Shown here: piece by piece, positions 53,632 to 62,269 of the stretch | How positions within the stretch are numbered: position 1 is the stretch's first letter | Layout: every line of letters starts with the position of its first letter | NCBI GenBank assembly: GCA_016290875.1 | Contig: JAEEVL010000004.1 | Span: 62,001-126,000 of the forward strand | Origin: Ruminococcus sp. | GTDB lineage: Bacteria > Bacillota > Clostridia > Oscillospirales > Ruminococcaceae | Reading direction: 5' to 3' | Length of the DNA stretch: 64,000 nt | The notes under the pieces: generated by a model | The model's database searches: none | What the model saw: the letters and a program-made list of their open reading frames with translations, nothing else | What the model was told of the DNA's origin: nothing | Program-made: the position numbers and the translations under genes

Positions 53632-54726
53632 ATGTTCACAAAACATATTGGTATTATTTCCCTCACTTTAGCGATGGCTGCTTCTGTTATGACAGGCTGT
53701 GGATCGGATAAAAGCAGCAGTTCTGAGAAAGCAGCTGTCGTTACTTCTTTTTCTACTGAGGCGAACAACACAACAACAAATAACAATTCAAGCTCTGAAA
53801 AATTCAGCGTAGTATGCACTATCTTCCCTGAATATGACTGGGTAAAGGAAATACTCGGAAGCCACGCTGACAACGCCGAGCTCACATATCTTCTCGACAA
53901 CGGAGTCGATCTTCACAGCTACCAGCCTACTGCTGATGACATTATGAAAATTTCCACCTGTGACCTGTTCGTTTATGTCGGCGGCGAATCCGATGAATGG
54001 GTTGAGGACGCACTCGCAGAAGCTACCAACAAGGATATGAAGGTAATTAACCTTATGGATGTCCTCGGTGATTCCGCTAAGGTGGAAGAACTCAAAGAGG
54101 GTATGCAGGGTGAAGAACATGAGCATGATCACGACGAAGACGAACACGAAGATGAACACGATCATGAGCATGTAGATGAAGAAGAGGAAGAAGAATACGA
54201 TGAACACGTATGGCTCTCTCTGAAAAACGCCAAAGTCCTCTGTACTGAGATAGAAAAGAACATCGAAGCTATCGATCCTGCAAACGCTTCTGACTACAAG
54301 GAAAACCTTGACAGCTACACAGCAAAGCTCGATGAACTTGACAACAACATCAAAAAGGCTGTTGATTCATCTTCTGTAAAAACTCTCGTATTCGGTGACA
54401 GATTCCCCTTCCGCTACTTCACAGACGATTACGGTCTTGATTACTATGCAGCTTTCATCGGTTGCTCCGCTGAGACAGAAGCAAGCTTTGAGACTATCGC
54501 ATTCCTTTCCGGAAAGGTAAAGGACCTCGACTGCAAGACTATATTCACTCTTGAAAATTCAGACAAGTCCATCGCCGATACTATCATCAGCACTTCAGGC
54601 AAGGACGTTGAAATAGCTGAACTCAATTCACTCCAGTCAGTATCTCAGGACGAGATAAGCGAAGGTGCTTCATATCTCTCACTTATGCAGAAGAACTGCG
54701 ACGTCCTCAGCGAAGCTCTCAAGTGA
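53632..54726 (+). CDS. znuA: Zinc-binding ABC lipoprotein ZnuA/AdcA type, 364 aa
   Basis: Lipoprotein signal with lipobox VMTGC (Cys about 21). Cluster A-I fold signs: [12 protein letters not shown] near 67, [15 protein letters not shown] with metal His near 94, a His/Asp/Glu-rich loop at about 160-185 typical of zinc chaperoning, [13 protein letters not shown] with the second His, and [15 protein letters not shown]. Start at ATG 53632 behind GGAGG. Binds zinc (possibly manganese) and hands it to the ZnuBC genes downstream. Confidence 0.9.
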   Translation: MFTKHIGIISLTLAMAASVMTGCGSDKSSSSEKAAVVTSFSTEANNTTTNNNSSSEKFSVVCTIFPEYDWVKEILGSHADNAELTYLLDNGVDLHSYQPTADDIMKISTCDLFVYVGGESDEWVEDALAEATNKDMKVINLMDVLGDSAKVEELKEGMQGEEHEHDHDEDEHEDEHDHEHVDEEEEEEYDEHVWLSLKNAKVLCTEIEKNIEAIDPANASDYKENLDSYTAKLDELDNNIKKAVDSSSVKTLVFGDRFPFRYFTDDYGLDYYAAFIGCSAETEASFETIAFLSGKVKDLDCKTIFTLENSDKSIADTIISTSGKDVEIAELNSLQSVSQDEISEGASYLSLMQKNCDVLSEALK

Positions 54727-54734
54727 GGTGCGCC

Positions 54735-55844
54735 ATGTCTGAGAAAAAGATCCCCGTAGTCCTTATAACAGGCTATCTTGGCTCAGGAAAAACTACTCTT
54801 ATGCAGAATCTGCTTAAACAGGAACAGCGCAAGATAGCGCTAATAGTCAACGACATGGGCAGCGTCAACATAGACGCTGCTCTCATCAATAAAAACCGTG
54901 ACCGTATCTCTTCTGTTGAAATGGTCGAGCTTCAGAACGGCTGTATATGCTGCACTCTCCGTGACGAGTTCATAGCTGAGATAGAGCGCATCTCTCAGCT
55001 CCCCGGTATCGAAGCCGTTTTCGTAGAGGCTTCCGGAATTAGCGAGCCTTCCAATATCGCCGCTTCGTTCGTGGTATACACAGAGGACAATCCTGGCACA
55101 AATGTATACCTCAGTTCCGTAGTATCAGTAGTTGATGCCGACCGTATCTACCGTGAATTTCTCCGTGAACTCTCTATGGAGAACGATACTGAGGAAGGCG
55201 ACATCATAAATCTTATCATAGATCAGATCGAGTTCTGCAATCTCGTTATACTCAATAAGACCGATCTTCTCAGCAAAGAACAGATAACCGAAGTTACAAA
55301 GGCTATCCGCGATATACAGTCCGAAGCTGAGATAATCCCCTGCATAAACAGTGAAGTAGATACTGATAAGATACTTCACGGCAAGGAATTCGATTATCAT
55401 TCAGTCCTTGCTTCATCATCGGTACAGCGCGCACTCAACAACAACGAGCCTGGTGATAAAGAGGCGTGCATGGATGAATACGGCATAACCTCATTCGTTT
55501 TTGAGGAAGTCCGCCCCTTTGACCGTGACAAGTTCATGGATTTTGTGGACGAATACCCTGCGGAGCTTATCCGCACAAAGGGATATGTATGGTTCGCCGA
55601 TGACGATGTACATATACAGCTCTTTGAACAAGCCGGCAGAAATGCAAGTGTTACTGAGCTGAACGAATGGCTCGCTTCCTGTCCGCAGGAAGAGCTCGAC
55701 GTGATGTTCGAGAATTATCCCGATCTCAAAGACGACTGGGATGAAAAATACGGTGACCGTATAAATCAGCTGGTATTCATCGGAAAAGGCTACAAAAAGG
55801 CAGATATTCTTGCAAAGCTGAATGCCTGCCTTGCAACTGCCTGA
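54735..55844 (+). CDS. COG0523 (CobW/ZNG1-like) GTPase metallochaperone, 369 aa
   Basis: Walker [12 protein letters not shown] near residue 11, the CxCC metal motif [12 protein letters not shown] near 67-78, [11 protein letters not shown] near 97, G4 NKTD near 163, and the C-terminal CobW_C domain ([28 protein letters not shown] in pieces). In this context it likely transfers zinc to target proteins under zinc shortage. ATG at 54735 follows GAGGTG. Sits between the binding protein and the ATPase gene. Confidence 0.9.
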   Translation: MSEKKIPVVLITGYLGSGKTTLMQNLLKQEQRKIALIVNDMGSVNIDAALINKNRDRISSVEMVELQNGCICCTLRDEFIAEIERISQLPGIEAVFVEASGISEPSNIAASFVVYTEDNPGTNVYLSSVVSVVDADRIYREFLRELSMENDTEEGDIINLIIDQIEFCNLVILNKTDLLSKEQITEVTKAIRDIQSEAEIIPCINSEVDTDKILHGKEFDYHSVLASSSVQRALNNNEPGDKEACMDEYGITSFVFEEVRPFDRDKFMDFVDEYPAELIRTKGYVWFADDDVHIQLFEQAGRNASVTELNEWLASCPQEELDVMFENYPDLKDDWDEKYGDRINQLVFIGKGYKKADILAKLNACLATA

Positions 55845-55857
55845 AAGATGGATCTGT

Positions 55858-55890
55858 GTGCAGGAGTTGTTTGCCGCTCCTGCACTTTTA
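55858..55890 (+). terminator. Intra-operon hairpin with short U-run
   Basis: GTGCAGGAG (55858-55866) pairs with CTCCTGCAC (55877-55885) and TTTTA follows, between the COG0523 gene and znuC. It may lower expression of the distal genes. Confidence 0.6.
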
Positions 55891-55908
55891 ATGAACGGAG
55901 GAAGAAAA

Positions 55909-56628
55909 ATGTCTGCGCAGATGATTTGCAGCAACGCCTCTCTCGGCTATGAGGGCGGCATAGTTGCGGAAAAACTTGATTTTACTATCAACAAAGGTGA
56001 CTATCTATGTATCCTTGGCGAAAACGGTTCGGGAAAAAGCACTCTGATAAAAGCTATACTCGGACTCAAACCGCAGGTAAGCGGTGAGATAAAATGGTGC
56101 GGCGATGTCAAAAAGAATGAAGTCGGTTATCTTCCGCAGCAGACTGTCGTGCAGAAGGATTTTCCTGCATCTGTGCGCGAGATAGTACGTTCCGGCTGCC
56201 TTGCAAAGTGCGGTCTTCGTCCGTTCTATAACAAAGCTGAAAAAGAGCTTGCCGAGAGCACAATGAAGCAGCTTGAGATATCAGGGCTTGCAAAGCGCTG
56301 TTACCGTGAACTCTCAGGCGGTCAGCAGCAGAGAGTCCTTCTCGCAAGAGCTCTGTGTGCAACACGAAAGATGCTCCTCCTCGACGAGCCTGTGACAGGT
56401 CTCGATCCGAAGGCTCAGCTGGAGCTGTATGAACTCATAGCCAAGCTGAACCGTGAGGGCATAACTATCATTATGGTATCACACGATATAGTTTCAGCTG
56501 TAAAATACGCATCGCATATACTGCATATCGGCGGCAGGAAACAGCTCTTCTTCGGCAAAAAGGAAGACTATGTCAGGAGCGCTACCGGAAAACTCTTTAT
56601 AGGATCGGAGATGATGGAAAATGAGTAA
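55909..56628 (+). CDS. znuC: Zinc ABC transporter ATPase ZnuC, 239 aa
   Basis: Walker A GENGSGKSTLI near residue 39, Q-loop GYLPQQTVVQKDFP, signature ELSGGQQQRVLLARAL near 134, Walker B MLLLDEPVTGLDPK, switch His in MVSHDIVSAV. ATG at 55909 is preceded by CGGAGGAA. Ends eight bases inside znuB. Confidence 0.92.
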   Translation: MSAQMICSNASLGYEGGIVAEKLDFTINKGDYLCILGENGSGKSTLIKAILGLKPQVSGEIKWCGDVKKNEVGYLPQQTVVQKDFPASVREIVRSGCLAKCGLRPFYNKAEKELAESTMKQLEISGLAKRCYRELSGGQQQRVLLARALCATRKMLLLDEPVTGLDPKAQLELYELIAKLNREGITIIMVSHDIVSAVKYASHILHIGGRKQLFFGKKEDYVRSATGKLFIGSEMMENE

Positions 56629-57559
56629 TTATGAAAAGTTACAGTACTACTTTGAATTCTCATACGTGCGCTATGCTTTCATAGTCGGCATATTGATAGC
56701 ACTCTGTTCCTCTCTGCTCGGCGTAACGCTCGTGCTGAAACGCTTTTCTTTCATAGGCGACGGGCTTTCACACGTTGCATTCGGTGCTATGTCCCTTGCC
56801 ACAACACTGCCGGTAATGATAAAGAAATATGCTCTTGAATGGACCGGTGAGAATAAGCTCAGTCCGCGTATGCAGAGCGTAGTAAAGTGGTTTGCTGAAC
56901 TTAATGATATGTATATCGTTCTTCCGGTCACACTGATATGTGCGATTCTTCTCCTGCGAACCGGTCAGAATACCAAAATAAAAGGTGACGCAGCTGTTGC
57001 CATGATCTCGGTAGGTTCTCTTGCGATAGGTTACCTCCTGATGAACCGATACCCCTCAAGAGCAAATATCTCCGGAGATGTGTGCAGTACGTTGTTTGGT
57101 TCCACTTCGATCATCACTCTGAAAACCGAAGATGTAAGGCTCTGCATAATCATGTCTGTCGTCGTTATCCTAACTTACATACTGTTCTATAACAAAATAT
57201 TCGCTGTGACCTTTGATGAGAATTTCATCAGAGCTTCCGGTGTAAAGGCAAATGCCTACAACCTCCTTATAGCCGTTGTTACAGCTCTAATTATCGTTCT
57301 CGCGATGAATCTCGTCGGTTCACTCCTTATATCTGCGCTCATCATCTTCCCTGCCCTTTCAGCGATGAGAGTGTTCAAGAGTTTCCGTGCAGTAATAATA
57401 TGTTCAGCTGTCATATCCGTACTGTGTGCGGCATTCGGTATAATATATTCGATACTCTACTCAACGCCTGTCGGTTCGACCATTGTTGCGGCTGACCTGG
57501 TAGTATTCCTGCTGTTCTCAGTTATCTCAGCAATTGCCGGAAGAAGAAAGGCAGGCTAA
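56621..57559 (+). CDS. znuB: Zinc ABC transporter permease ZnuB, 312 aa
   Basis: ABC-3 family permease. LLGVTLVLKRFSFIGDGLSHVAFGAMSLA (in pieces) near residue 28-55 is the family hallmark, with SGDVCSTLFGS in the middle and VGSLLISALIIFPALSAM near 228-245; eight or more helices. A hydrophilic insert near 65-95 (EWTGENKLSPRMQ) is larger than usual. Confidence 0.92.
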   Translation: MSNYEKLQYYFEFSYVRYAFIVGILIALCSSLLGVTLVLKRFSFIGDGLSHVAFGAMSLATTLPVMIKKYALEWTGENKLSPRMQSVVKWFAELNDMYIVLPVTLICAILLLRTGQNTKIKGDAAVAMISVGSLAIGYLLMNRYPSRANISGDVCSTLFGSTSIITLKTEDVRLCIIMSVVVILTYILFYNKIFAVTFDENFIRASGVKANAYNLLIAVVTALIIVLAMNLVGSLLISALIIFPALSAMRVFKSFRAVIICSAVISVLCAAFGIIYSILYSTPVGSTIVAADLVVFLLFSVISAIAGRRKAG

Positions 57560-57561
57560 GA

Positions 57562-58512
57562 ATGAGCACCAAAGCTATACCGATATATCTTTTTCTCGGC
57601 TTTCTCGAAGGCGGAAAAACTACTTTTATTCAGAAGACGATAGCTGACAAGAAATTCGGAAACGGCGAAAACATTTTGCTTATCCTCTGCGAGGAAGGAT
57701 TGGAAGAATACGACTTCTCACAGTTCAGTGACAAGAACGTATCGCTTCATGTTCTTGAAGAGCGCTCCGACCTTGATGAACAGATACTGTCAAAAATGGC
57801 TGAGGACTCTGATGCTGACATAATAGTTATCGAATACAACGGTATGTGGCATCTTACAGACCTGCTTCTGAACAAACCTGACAACTGGAAGGTATTTCAG
57901 ACCGTATTCATTGCAGATGCTTCAAGCTTTTCCGCATACGATCAGAGTTTCAAGAGCCTTGTCATCGACAAACTGAACGTATGTGACGTTGTAGTGTTCA
58001 ACCGCTATGCCAACCGTGCAGATGTCAACGAGCTGCATAAGGCTGTCAGATCGGTGAACAGGAGAGCCGAGATATACTATGAAGCAGATAACGGTATGAT
58101 GATAGTTGATGACATCGAAGATCCCCTGCCTTTCAACATCGAAGCACCTGTAATTGTAATAAAGGACAGCGACTTTGCCGTTTGGTACGGAGATATAATG
58201 AACGACGCAGCGAAGTATCACGGCAAGACCGTCAGATTCAAAGCCATGATAACTTCCAGGCCGGAACTGCCGGAAAATGTTTTTGCCGTAGGGCGCTTCA
58301 TAATAACGTGCTGTGAAGAAGATATGCAGTTCTGCTGGTTTGTCGCTCTCTATAACCGCTATTATCCTGTACAGGGTGAAAAATGGGCAGCTGTAACTGC
58401 TGATATAACCGTTCAGCACCACGAGACAGAAAACATAAACATTCCGCTTCTAAAGATAACTGATCTCTGCGAATGCGATCCACCCGAACCGAAAACAGCA
58501 ACTTTTTCATAA
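57562..58512 (+). CDS. COG0523-like GTPase domain fused to DUF1980-like domain, 316 aa
   Basis: Residues 1-200 resemble the COG0523 GTPase (FLGFLEGGKTTFIQK P-loop near 12; VIEYNGMW; VFNRYANRADV in place of NKxD) but the CxCC metal motif is missing, replaced by LCEEGLEEYDF. Residues about 215-305 resemble the DUF1980/YcgQ C-terminal OB-like domain: HGKTVRFKAMITSRPELP, then FAVGRFIITCCEEDMQFCWF with the Cys-Cys pair. Probable zinc-stress protein that has swapped its metal ligand site. Start 3 bp after znuB. Confidence 0.75.
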   Translation: MSTKAIPIYLFLGFLEGGKTTFIQKTIADKKFGNGENILLILCEEGLEEYDFSQFSDKNVSLHVLEERSDLDEQILSKMAEDSDADIIVIEYNGMWHLTDLLLNKPDNWKVFQTVFIADASSFSAYDQSFKSLVIDKLNVCDVVVFNRYANRADVNELHKAVRSVNRRAEIYYEADNGMMIVDDIEDPLPFNIEAPVIVIKDSDFAVWYGDIMNDAAKYHGKTVRFKAMITSRPELPENVFAVGRFIITCCEEDMQFCWFVALYNRYYPVQGEKWAAVTADITVQHHETENINIPLLKITDLCECDPPEPKTATFS

Positions 58513-58530
58513 TTATTCAGGAGGTATAAT

Positions 58531-59070
58531 ATGAAAACTATAAGTATCATTTCAGCTCTGACATTATCCGCAATGCTTTTCACAGGCTGCGGAAGCACTT
58601 CTTCTGAAGGTTCATCAAAAAACAGCTCTGACATTTATGCAACGCTTGAAGTCTCAGAGCCGCAGTCCAATACCGGCAGTGAACTTCCGGATACCAGCAG
58701 CGGCGATATAGATATAGACCTCACTCAGATGGATTCCAATATGATATATGCTCAGGTTGCTGATATGGTAAATAACAGCGATGATTACATGGGCAAAAAA
58801 GTCAAGGTCACCGGGCAGTTCAGCTATTATCAGGAGACTGACGGCCGCGAGTTCTTTGCAGTTCTTGTAAACGATGCGACTGCCTGCTGTTCTCAGGGAA
58901 TAGAATTCGTTCTTCCTGGTGAACACAAATATCCCGACGATTATCCATCAGTTGGCACTAATATAACTGTCATCGGTGATTTCAACTATTACAAGGAAGA
59001 TGATTACTATACCTATGTACAGCTTCTTAATGCAGAAATGGAAGTTGACAAATCTTTATCGTGGAACTAA
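58531..59070 (+). CDS. OB-like lipoprotein of the zinc operon, 179 aa
   Basis: Signal peptide with lipobox LFTGC (Cys 20), a Ser/Glu-rich linker, then an OB-like domain (MGKKVKVTGQFSYYQ, NDATACCSQGIEFVLPG, GTNITVIGDFNYYKED) with a Cys-Cys pair like the DUF1980-type domain of the preceding gene. Last gene of the unit, 18 bp after its neighbour, AGGAGG ribosome site. Perhaps the surface partner for zinc capture. Confidence 0.65.
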   Translation: MKTISIISALTLSAMLFTGCGSTSSEGSSKNSSDIYATLEVSEPQSNTGSELPDTSSGDIDIDLTQMDSNMIYAQVADMVNNSDDYMGKKVKVTGQFSYYQETDGREFFAVLVNDATACCSQGIEFVLPGEHKYPDDYPSVGTNITVIGDFNYYKEDDYYTYVQLLNAEMEVDKSLSWN

Positions 59071-59079
59071 CATAAAAAT

Positions 59080-59110
59080 GTCCGGGAGGCAGAATCCCGG
59101 ACTTTTTATT
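59080..59110 (+). terminator. Terminator of the zinc operon
   Basis: GTCCGGGA, loop GGCAGAA, TCCCGGAC, TTTTTATT. Confidence 0.9.
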
Positions 59111-59132
59111 ATAATTCAGTATTGCGTACAGT

Positions 59133-59429
59133 TCATATCTCCGTTATCTCAAAGCGGCTGAATACTGTCTCATTAACGTATTCCTTTTTCAGCTCTGTAA
59201 GCTCCTTGTAGTGCGGAGTTTCCATATGTATCTTTACCGCTTCAGCAGAGCTCCATATCTCTATCAAAAGGAGTTCATTCTCGTTATCAGGACTGAAATA
59301 GTATTCGTACTTCTCATTTTCTTCCTCTGCACGCGCGAAATCAGCAATTCCTCTTCTGATTATCTCATTGTAGAATTCGGCTCTCTTGCCGTCTTTTATA
59401 TAGTAATGAACTTCAACAAGTCTCTTCAT
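59133..59429 (-). CDS. ABM-domain (YgiN-like) protein, 98 aa
   Basis: A single antibiotic-biosynthesis-monooxygenase type ferredoxin-like fold: LVEVHYYIKDGKRAEFYNEI, then LLLIEIWSSAEAVKIHMETPHYKEL. Family members are small dimeric oxygenases or quinone- or haem-handling proteins; activity is unknown. 12 bp after the cyclase gene, likely cotranscribed. AAAGGAG ribosome site. Confidence 0.8.
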   Translation of the reverse strand: MKRLVEVHYYIKDGKRAEFYNEIIRRGIADFARAEEENEKYEYYFSPDNENELLLIEIWSSAEAVKIHMETPHYKELTELKKEYVNETVFSRFEITEI

Positions 59430-59441
59430 ATTCTTTCTCCT

Positions 59442-60035
59442 TTACACTAATTCCATAAGATATGCCCTGCATGGAGCTCCGTCACATCCTCCGAGCTCAA
59501 GAGGAGCAGCACTCAGGAAATACTTTCCCTCATGAACATCTGTAAGAACTACTCCCTCAAGCAGCACGATCTCAGCTCCGAGCAGTATCAGATGAACTTC
59601 CTTCGGTGCGTCCTCTGGTCCGACTGTCTGACTCTCGTTGCCGAGAAGCTTTATTCCTGCTTCAGCGAAAACAAACGCAGCATCTGCGGTCACTACTGCT
59701 CTGCCGGCTATGAGTATTCGTTCAGCTGCACCGGCTTTCCTTGCTTTTTCCATTATTCTTATTGCATCTGCTGACGTAACATCACCGGTATGACGAACTA
59801 TAAAGCACTCACCTACAAACGGTTCAAGTCCCATCTGATCAATGGTTTTTCCGTTGTCTATGAAGTGAAACGGCGCATCAACATGAGTTCCATTATGAGC
59901 ACACATTGAAAAATCAGTAAGGTTGCACACGTCACCGTTTTTTATGCTCTGAGTCTGTTTCCTGACCGGCTTAGGATCGCCCGGGAACACGTTACAATCG
60001 AAGACTTCCTGTGATATATCTATTATCCTGTTCAT
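59442..60035 (-). CDS. Cyclase-family (KynB-like) metal-dependent hydrolase, 197 aa
   Basis: Resembles the cyclase/arylformamidase family: FSMCAHNGTHVDAPFHF with the HxGTHxDAPxHF metal motif near residue 45-60, FIVRHTGDVTSADA and a late GNESQTVGPEDAPKEVH. Probable Zn or Mn hydrolase; substrate unknown. It has its own promoter. Confidence 0.82.
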   Translation of the reverse strand: MNRIIDISQEVFDCNVFPGDPKPVRKQTQSIKNGDVCNLTDFSMCAHNGTHVDAPFHFIDNGKTIDQMGLEPFVGECFIVRHTGDVTSADAIRIMEKARKAGAAERILIAGRAVVTADAAFVFAEAGIKLLGNESQTVGPEDAPKEVHLILLGAEIVLLEGVVLTDVHEGKYFLSAAPLELGGCDGAPCRAYLMELV

Positions 60036-60062
60036 TTTATCAACCCATTCCTGTTCAGTTCA

Positions 60063-60078
60063 TCAGAACACGTTCTGA
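60063..60078 (-). repeat. Palindrome in the cyclase leader
   Basis: TCAGAAC-AC-GTTCTGA, perfect 7-bp arms, between the promoter and the cyclase start codon; an operator or leader hairpin. Confidence 0.5.
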
Positions 60079-60112
60079 AAATGTCCTAAAATGATCGTCG
60101 GCACAAGTTCTG

Positions 60113-60149
60113 TGTTATATATTATAACATAGTTCATTCAGCAAATCAA
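60113..60149 (-). promoter_or_regulatory. Promoter of the cyclase-ABM unit with overlapping palindrome
   Basis: On the minus strand TTGATT (60149-60144), 17-base spacer, TATAAT (60126-60121). The 17-bp perfect palindrome TGTTATATATTATAACA (60113-60129) covers the -10 box. Confidence 0.65.
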
Positions 60150-60172
60150 TATGTTTTACAAAAAGATGTAAC

Positions 60173-60206
60173 AGAAAAACAGCCCTTTCACTGTCGAAAA
60201 GGCTGT
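60173..60206 (-). terminator. Terminator after the small peptide gene
   Basis: On the minus strand ACAGCCTTTTC, loop, GAAAGGGCTGT, then TTTTTC. Confidence 0.8.
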
Positions 60207-60257
60207 CAGAGGTCCATTTAATGTATTTCTGAGGAGGTTTATACATCTAATGATAAG

Positions 60258-60362
60258 CTAAATATTGTTACCTATGCAACATCGTCCTGTGCTGCACATT
60301 CGGTCTGTTCCCCTCACGATGGAGCGGAGCATACCAAGCACATAGGATATTCTGTTTTCCAT
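60258..60362 (-). CDS. Cys-containing 34-aa peptide, stand-alone unit
   Basis: Starts MENRISYVLGMLRSI and ends CSTGRCCIGNNI. Three Cys lie in the last 12 residues; the first half is amphipathic and basic. ATG at 60362 has a strong AAAGGAG site seven bases upstream, a good promoter and a terminator of its own, which argues for a real gene despite its size. Not recognised: could be a signalling peptide, a metal-binding peptide or a secreted antimicrobial without obvious leader. It shares its promoter sequence with the paaK-like gene. Confidence 0.55.
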   Translation of the reverse strand: MENRISYVLGMLRSIVRGTDRMCSTGRCCIGNNI

Positions 60363-60377
60363 TTTACCGCTCCTTTC

Positions 60378-60422
60378 GTTTGGTATGTCTATATTATAAC
60401 ACCGGAAAAGCCTTTTGTCCAA
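60378..60422 (-). promoter_or_regulatory. Promoter of the small peptide gene (shared-motif copy A)
   Basis: On the minus strand TTGGACA (60422-60416; -35 core TGGACA at 60421-60416), 17-base spacer, TATAAT (60398-60393), followed by ATAGACATACCAAAC (to 60378). The -10 and downstream block recur at 63629-63673. Confidence 0.75.
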
Positions 60423-60504
60423 TGCGAAAAAACGATAGAAACATATAGCTTCAGTCTATACCTCGGACATAAAAACAGCGTCCCTTCCGGAACGCTGCAT
60501 TATA

Positions 60505-60960
60505 TCAGTAATTCAGTCTGTCCACTGTATAGCCTTCAAGAACTTCGAGCATATCCTCTGCGACTGCTTTTGCGCCTTCGAGGTCGTGCTCGAGGTAATT
60601 TCCGCACTCCTTACGCTCAGAACCGGGGATCTTTCCGCTGAACTTAGCTACAAAACGGAAGCTCTCCTGTACCAGCTTTATAGCATTCTCGTAAGATACA
60701 CTGTCACGTAGTATCAGGTAAAAACCTGTTCTGCATCCCATAGGTCCGACATAGATAACGCTGTCGGTATATTCACTGTTGCGTGCGTAAGTTGCAAACA
60801 GATGCTCAAAGGTGTGAAGAGCGCCGTTGGTGAGGAAGTCTCCGCCGTTTGGTTTCTTCATTCGTATATCATAGGTAACTGCATCGCCGTCTATACGCGA
60901 AATATACATTCCCTTTTCGAGCTTGTCATGGTCAACTGTAAAGCTTGCTATCTTATCCAT
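60505..60960 (-). CDS. luxS: S-ribosylhomocysteine lyase LuxS, 151 aa
   Basis: Cleaves S-ribosylhomocysteine to homocysteine and DPD, the AI-2 precursor. HTFEHLFATYARNS near residue 50 gives the HxxEH metal His pair, VGPMGCRTGFYLIL near 76 holds the catalytic Cys and the third ligand region. ATG at 60960 follows AAGGAG. It is 4 bp after the aminotransferase gene. Confidence 0.95.
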   Translation of the reverse strand: MDKIASFTVDHDKLEKGMYISRIDGDAVTYDIRMKKPNGGDFLTNGALHTFEHLFATYARNSEYTDSVIYVGPMGCRTGFYLILRDSVSYENAIKLVQESFRFVAKFSGKIPGSERKECGNYLEHDLEGAKAVAEDMLEVLEGYTVDRLNY

Positions 60961-60964
60961 ATCA

Positions 60965-62131
60965 TTACTCCTTCGGCATTTTCTTCCTGATGTCGTTAAG
61001 ACGCTCAAGAGCATTTTCGAGAGTCTCGTTCTTCTTTGCATAATGGAATCTTATATAGCGGTTCTCAGGCTCCTTGAAGAAGCTCGAACCCGGAACAGCT
61101 CCTACGCCGACATACTCAGCCAGTTTCTCGCAGAACACAAGATCGCTCTTATAGCCGAACTCGGAAATATCAAGGAGTATATAGTATGCGCCCTCCGGTA
61201 CAGTATGCTGTATGCCTATGCGGTCAAGTCCTTTCAGGAAGAGATCACGCTTTTCTGTGTACTTGTCCTGGAGCCATTTGTAGTAATCATCACCGAAGCG
61301 AAGTCCGGTAACGGCTGCTTCCTGGAGCGGTGCTGCTGCTCCGACTGTAAGGAAATCATGCACCTTCTTGACTGTATCTATAATGTGAGGCGGCGCTATA
61401 ACATAGCCGAGTCGCCAGCCTGTGATAGAATAGGTCTTTGACAGCGATGAGCAAGAGATAGTTCTCTCCCACATATCAGGCAGACTTGCAAAATAGATGT
61501 GCTTATGCGGAGCGTAAACGATATGCTCATATACCTCGTCCGTGATAACAAAAGTATCATACTTCTTTGCAAGGTCAGCGATTATCTTTAGTTCATCCAG
61601 TGTGAAGACCTTACCGCAGGGATTGGACGGGTTACAGAGGATAAGAGCCTTCGGGTGCTGTTTGAACGCTGCTTCGAGCACATCAGGATCAAAGCTGAAT
61701 GCCGGAGGTATGAGCGGAACATATATCGGCTCTGCTCCAGAAAGTATGGTATCTGCACCATAGTTCTCATAGAACGGCGAGAATACTATGACCTTGTCAC
61801 CGGGATTTGTAACAGACATCATAGCTGCCATCATTGCTTCTGTACTTCCGCAGGTGACTACTATCTCGCCGTTAGGGTCAATTGGACGTCCCATGAGACG
61901 GGACTGCTTCTCAGCAAGTGCTTCACGGAAGTTCTGTGCGCCCCATGTGATGGAATACTGGTGAAAATCCTCGCGTGTAACCTCTGCAAGACGGTTGAGG
62001 ATAGCTTTAGGCGGCTCAAAGTCCGGGAACCCCTGAGAGAGATTCACAGCGCCGTATTTATTTGATATTCTCGTCATACGTCTTATGACGGAATCCGTAA
62101 AAGTAGCTGTTCTGTTTGAAAGCTCTGGCAT
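60965..62131 (-). CDS. Class I/II PLP aminotransferase, 388 aa
   Basis: Fold-type I aminotransferase: AVNLSQGFPDFEPP near residue 28, NPSNPCGKVFT near 165, PLP Lys in SLSKTYSITGWRLGY near 233. The closest feel is the methionine/kynurenine aminotransferase-like (YbdL) side of aspartate aminotransferases. Cotranscribed with luxS, which suggests methionine-cycle use, while the paaK-oxidoreductase genes next door suggest branched or aromatic 2-oxoacids. AGGAGG ribosome site. Confidence 0.85.
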   Translation of the reverse strand: MPELSNRTATFTDSVIRRMTRISNKYGAVNLSQGFPDFEPPKAILNRLAEVTREDFHQYSITWGAQNFREALAEKQSRLMGRPIDPNGEIVVTCGSTEAMMAAMMSVTNPGDKVIVFSPFYENYGADTILSGAEPIYVPLIPPAFSFDPDVLEAAFKQHPKALILCNPSNPCGKVFTLDELKIIADLAKKYDTFVITDEVYEHIVYAPHKHIYFASLPDMWERTISCSSLSKTYSITGWRLGYVIAPPHIIDTVKKVHDFLTVGAAAPLQEAAVTGLRFGDDYYKWLQDKYTEKRDLFLKGLDRIGIQHTVPEGAYYILLDISEFGYKSDLVFCEKLAEYVGVGAVPGSSFFKEPENRYIRFHYAKKNETLENALERLNDIRKKMPKE

Positions 62132-62160
62132 AATTTTCCTCCTGAATCAGAAAAAGTATA

Positions 62161-62220
62161 GGGGCTGGCGTACCCGACAGCCCTCATTATGTATCACAGG
62201 ACGTCGAGGACGCCGTCCCC
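62161..62220 (-). repeat. REP-like palindromic element
   Basis: Outer arms GGGGCTGGCG and CGCCGTCCCC (8 of 10 pairs) enclose two small stems: GGGCTG/CAGCCC and GGACG/CGTCC. It lies in the leader of the aminotransferase transcript. It looks like a dispersed GC-rich element amid AT-richer spacer DNA. Confidence 0.5.
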
Positions 62221-62240
62221 TACGGTTTTGTAGTGTTTAT

Positions 62241-62269
62241 ATTATATCACTATCAGATAGAGTAGTCAA
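62241..62269 (-). promoter_or_regulatory. Promoter of the aminotransferase-luxS unit
   Basis: On the minus strand TTGACT (62269-62264), 17-base spacer, TATAAT (62246-62241). The -35 lies inside the last codons of the paaK-like gene. Confidence 0.75.

Noticed and set aside
62132..62240. SAM or other methionine-type riboswitch ahead of the aminotransferase-luxS genes
   Set aside because: The leader is filled by a GC-rich palindrome and shows none of the SAM aptamer blocks.
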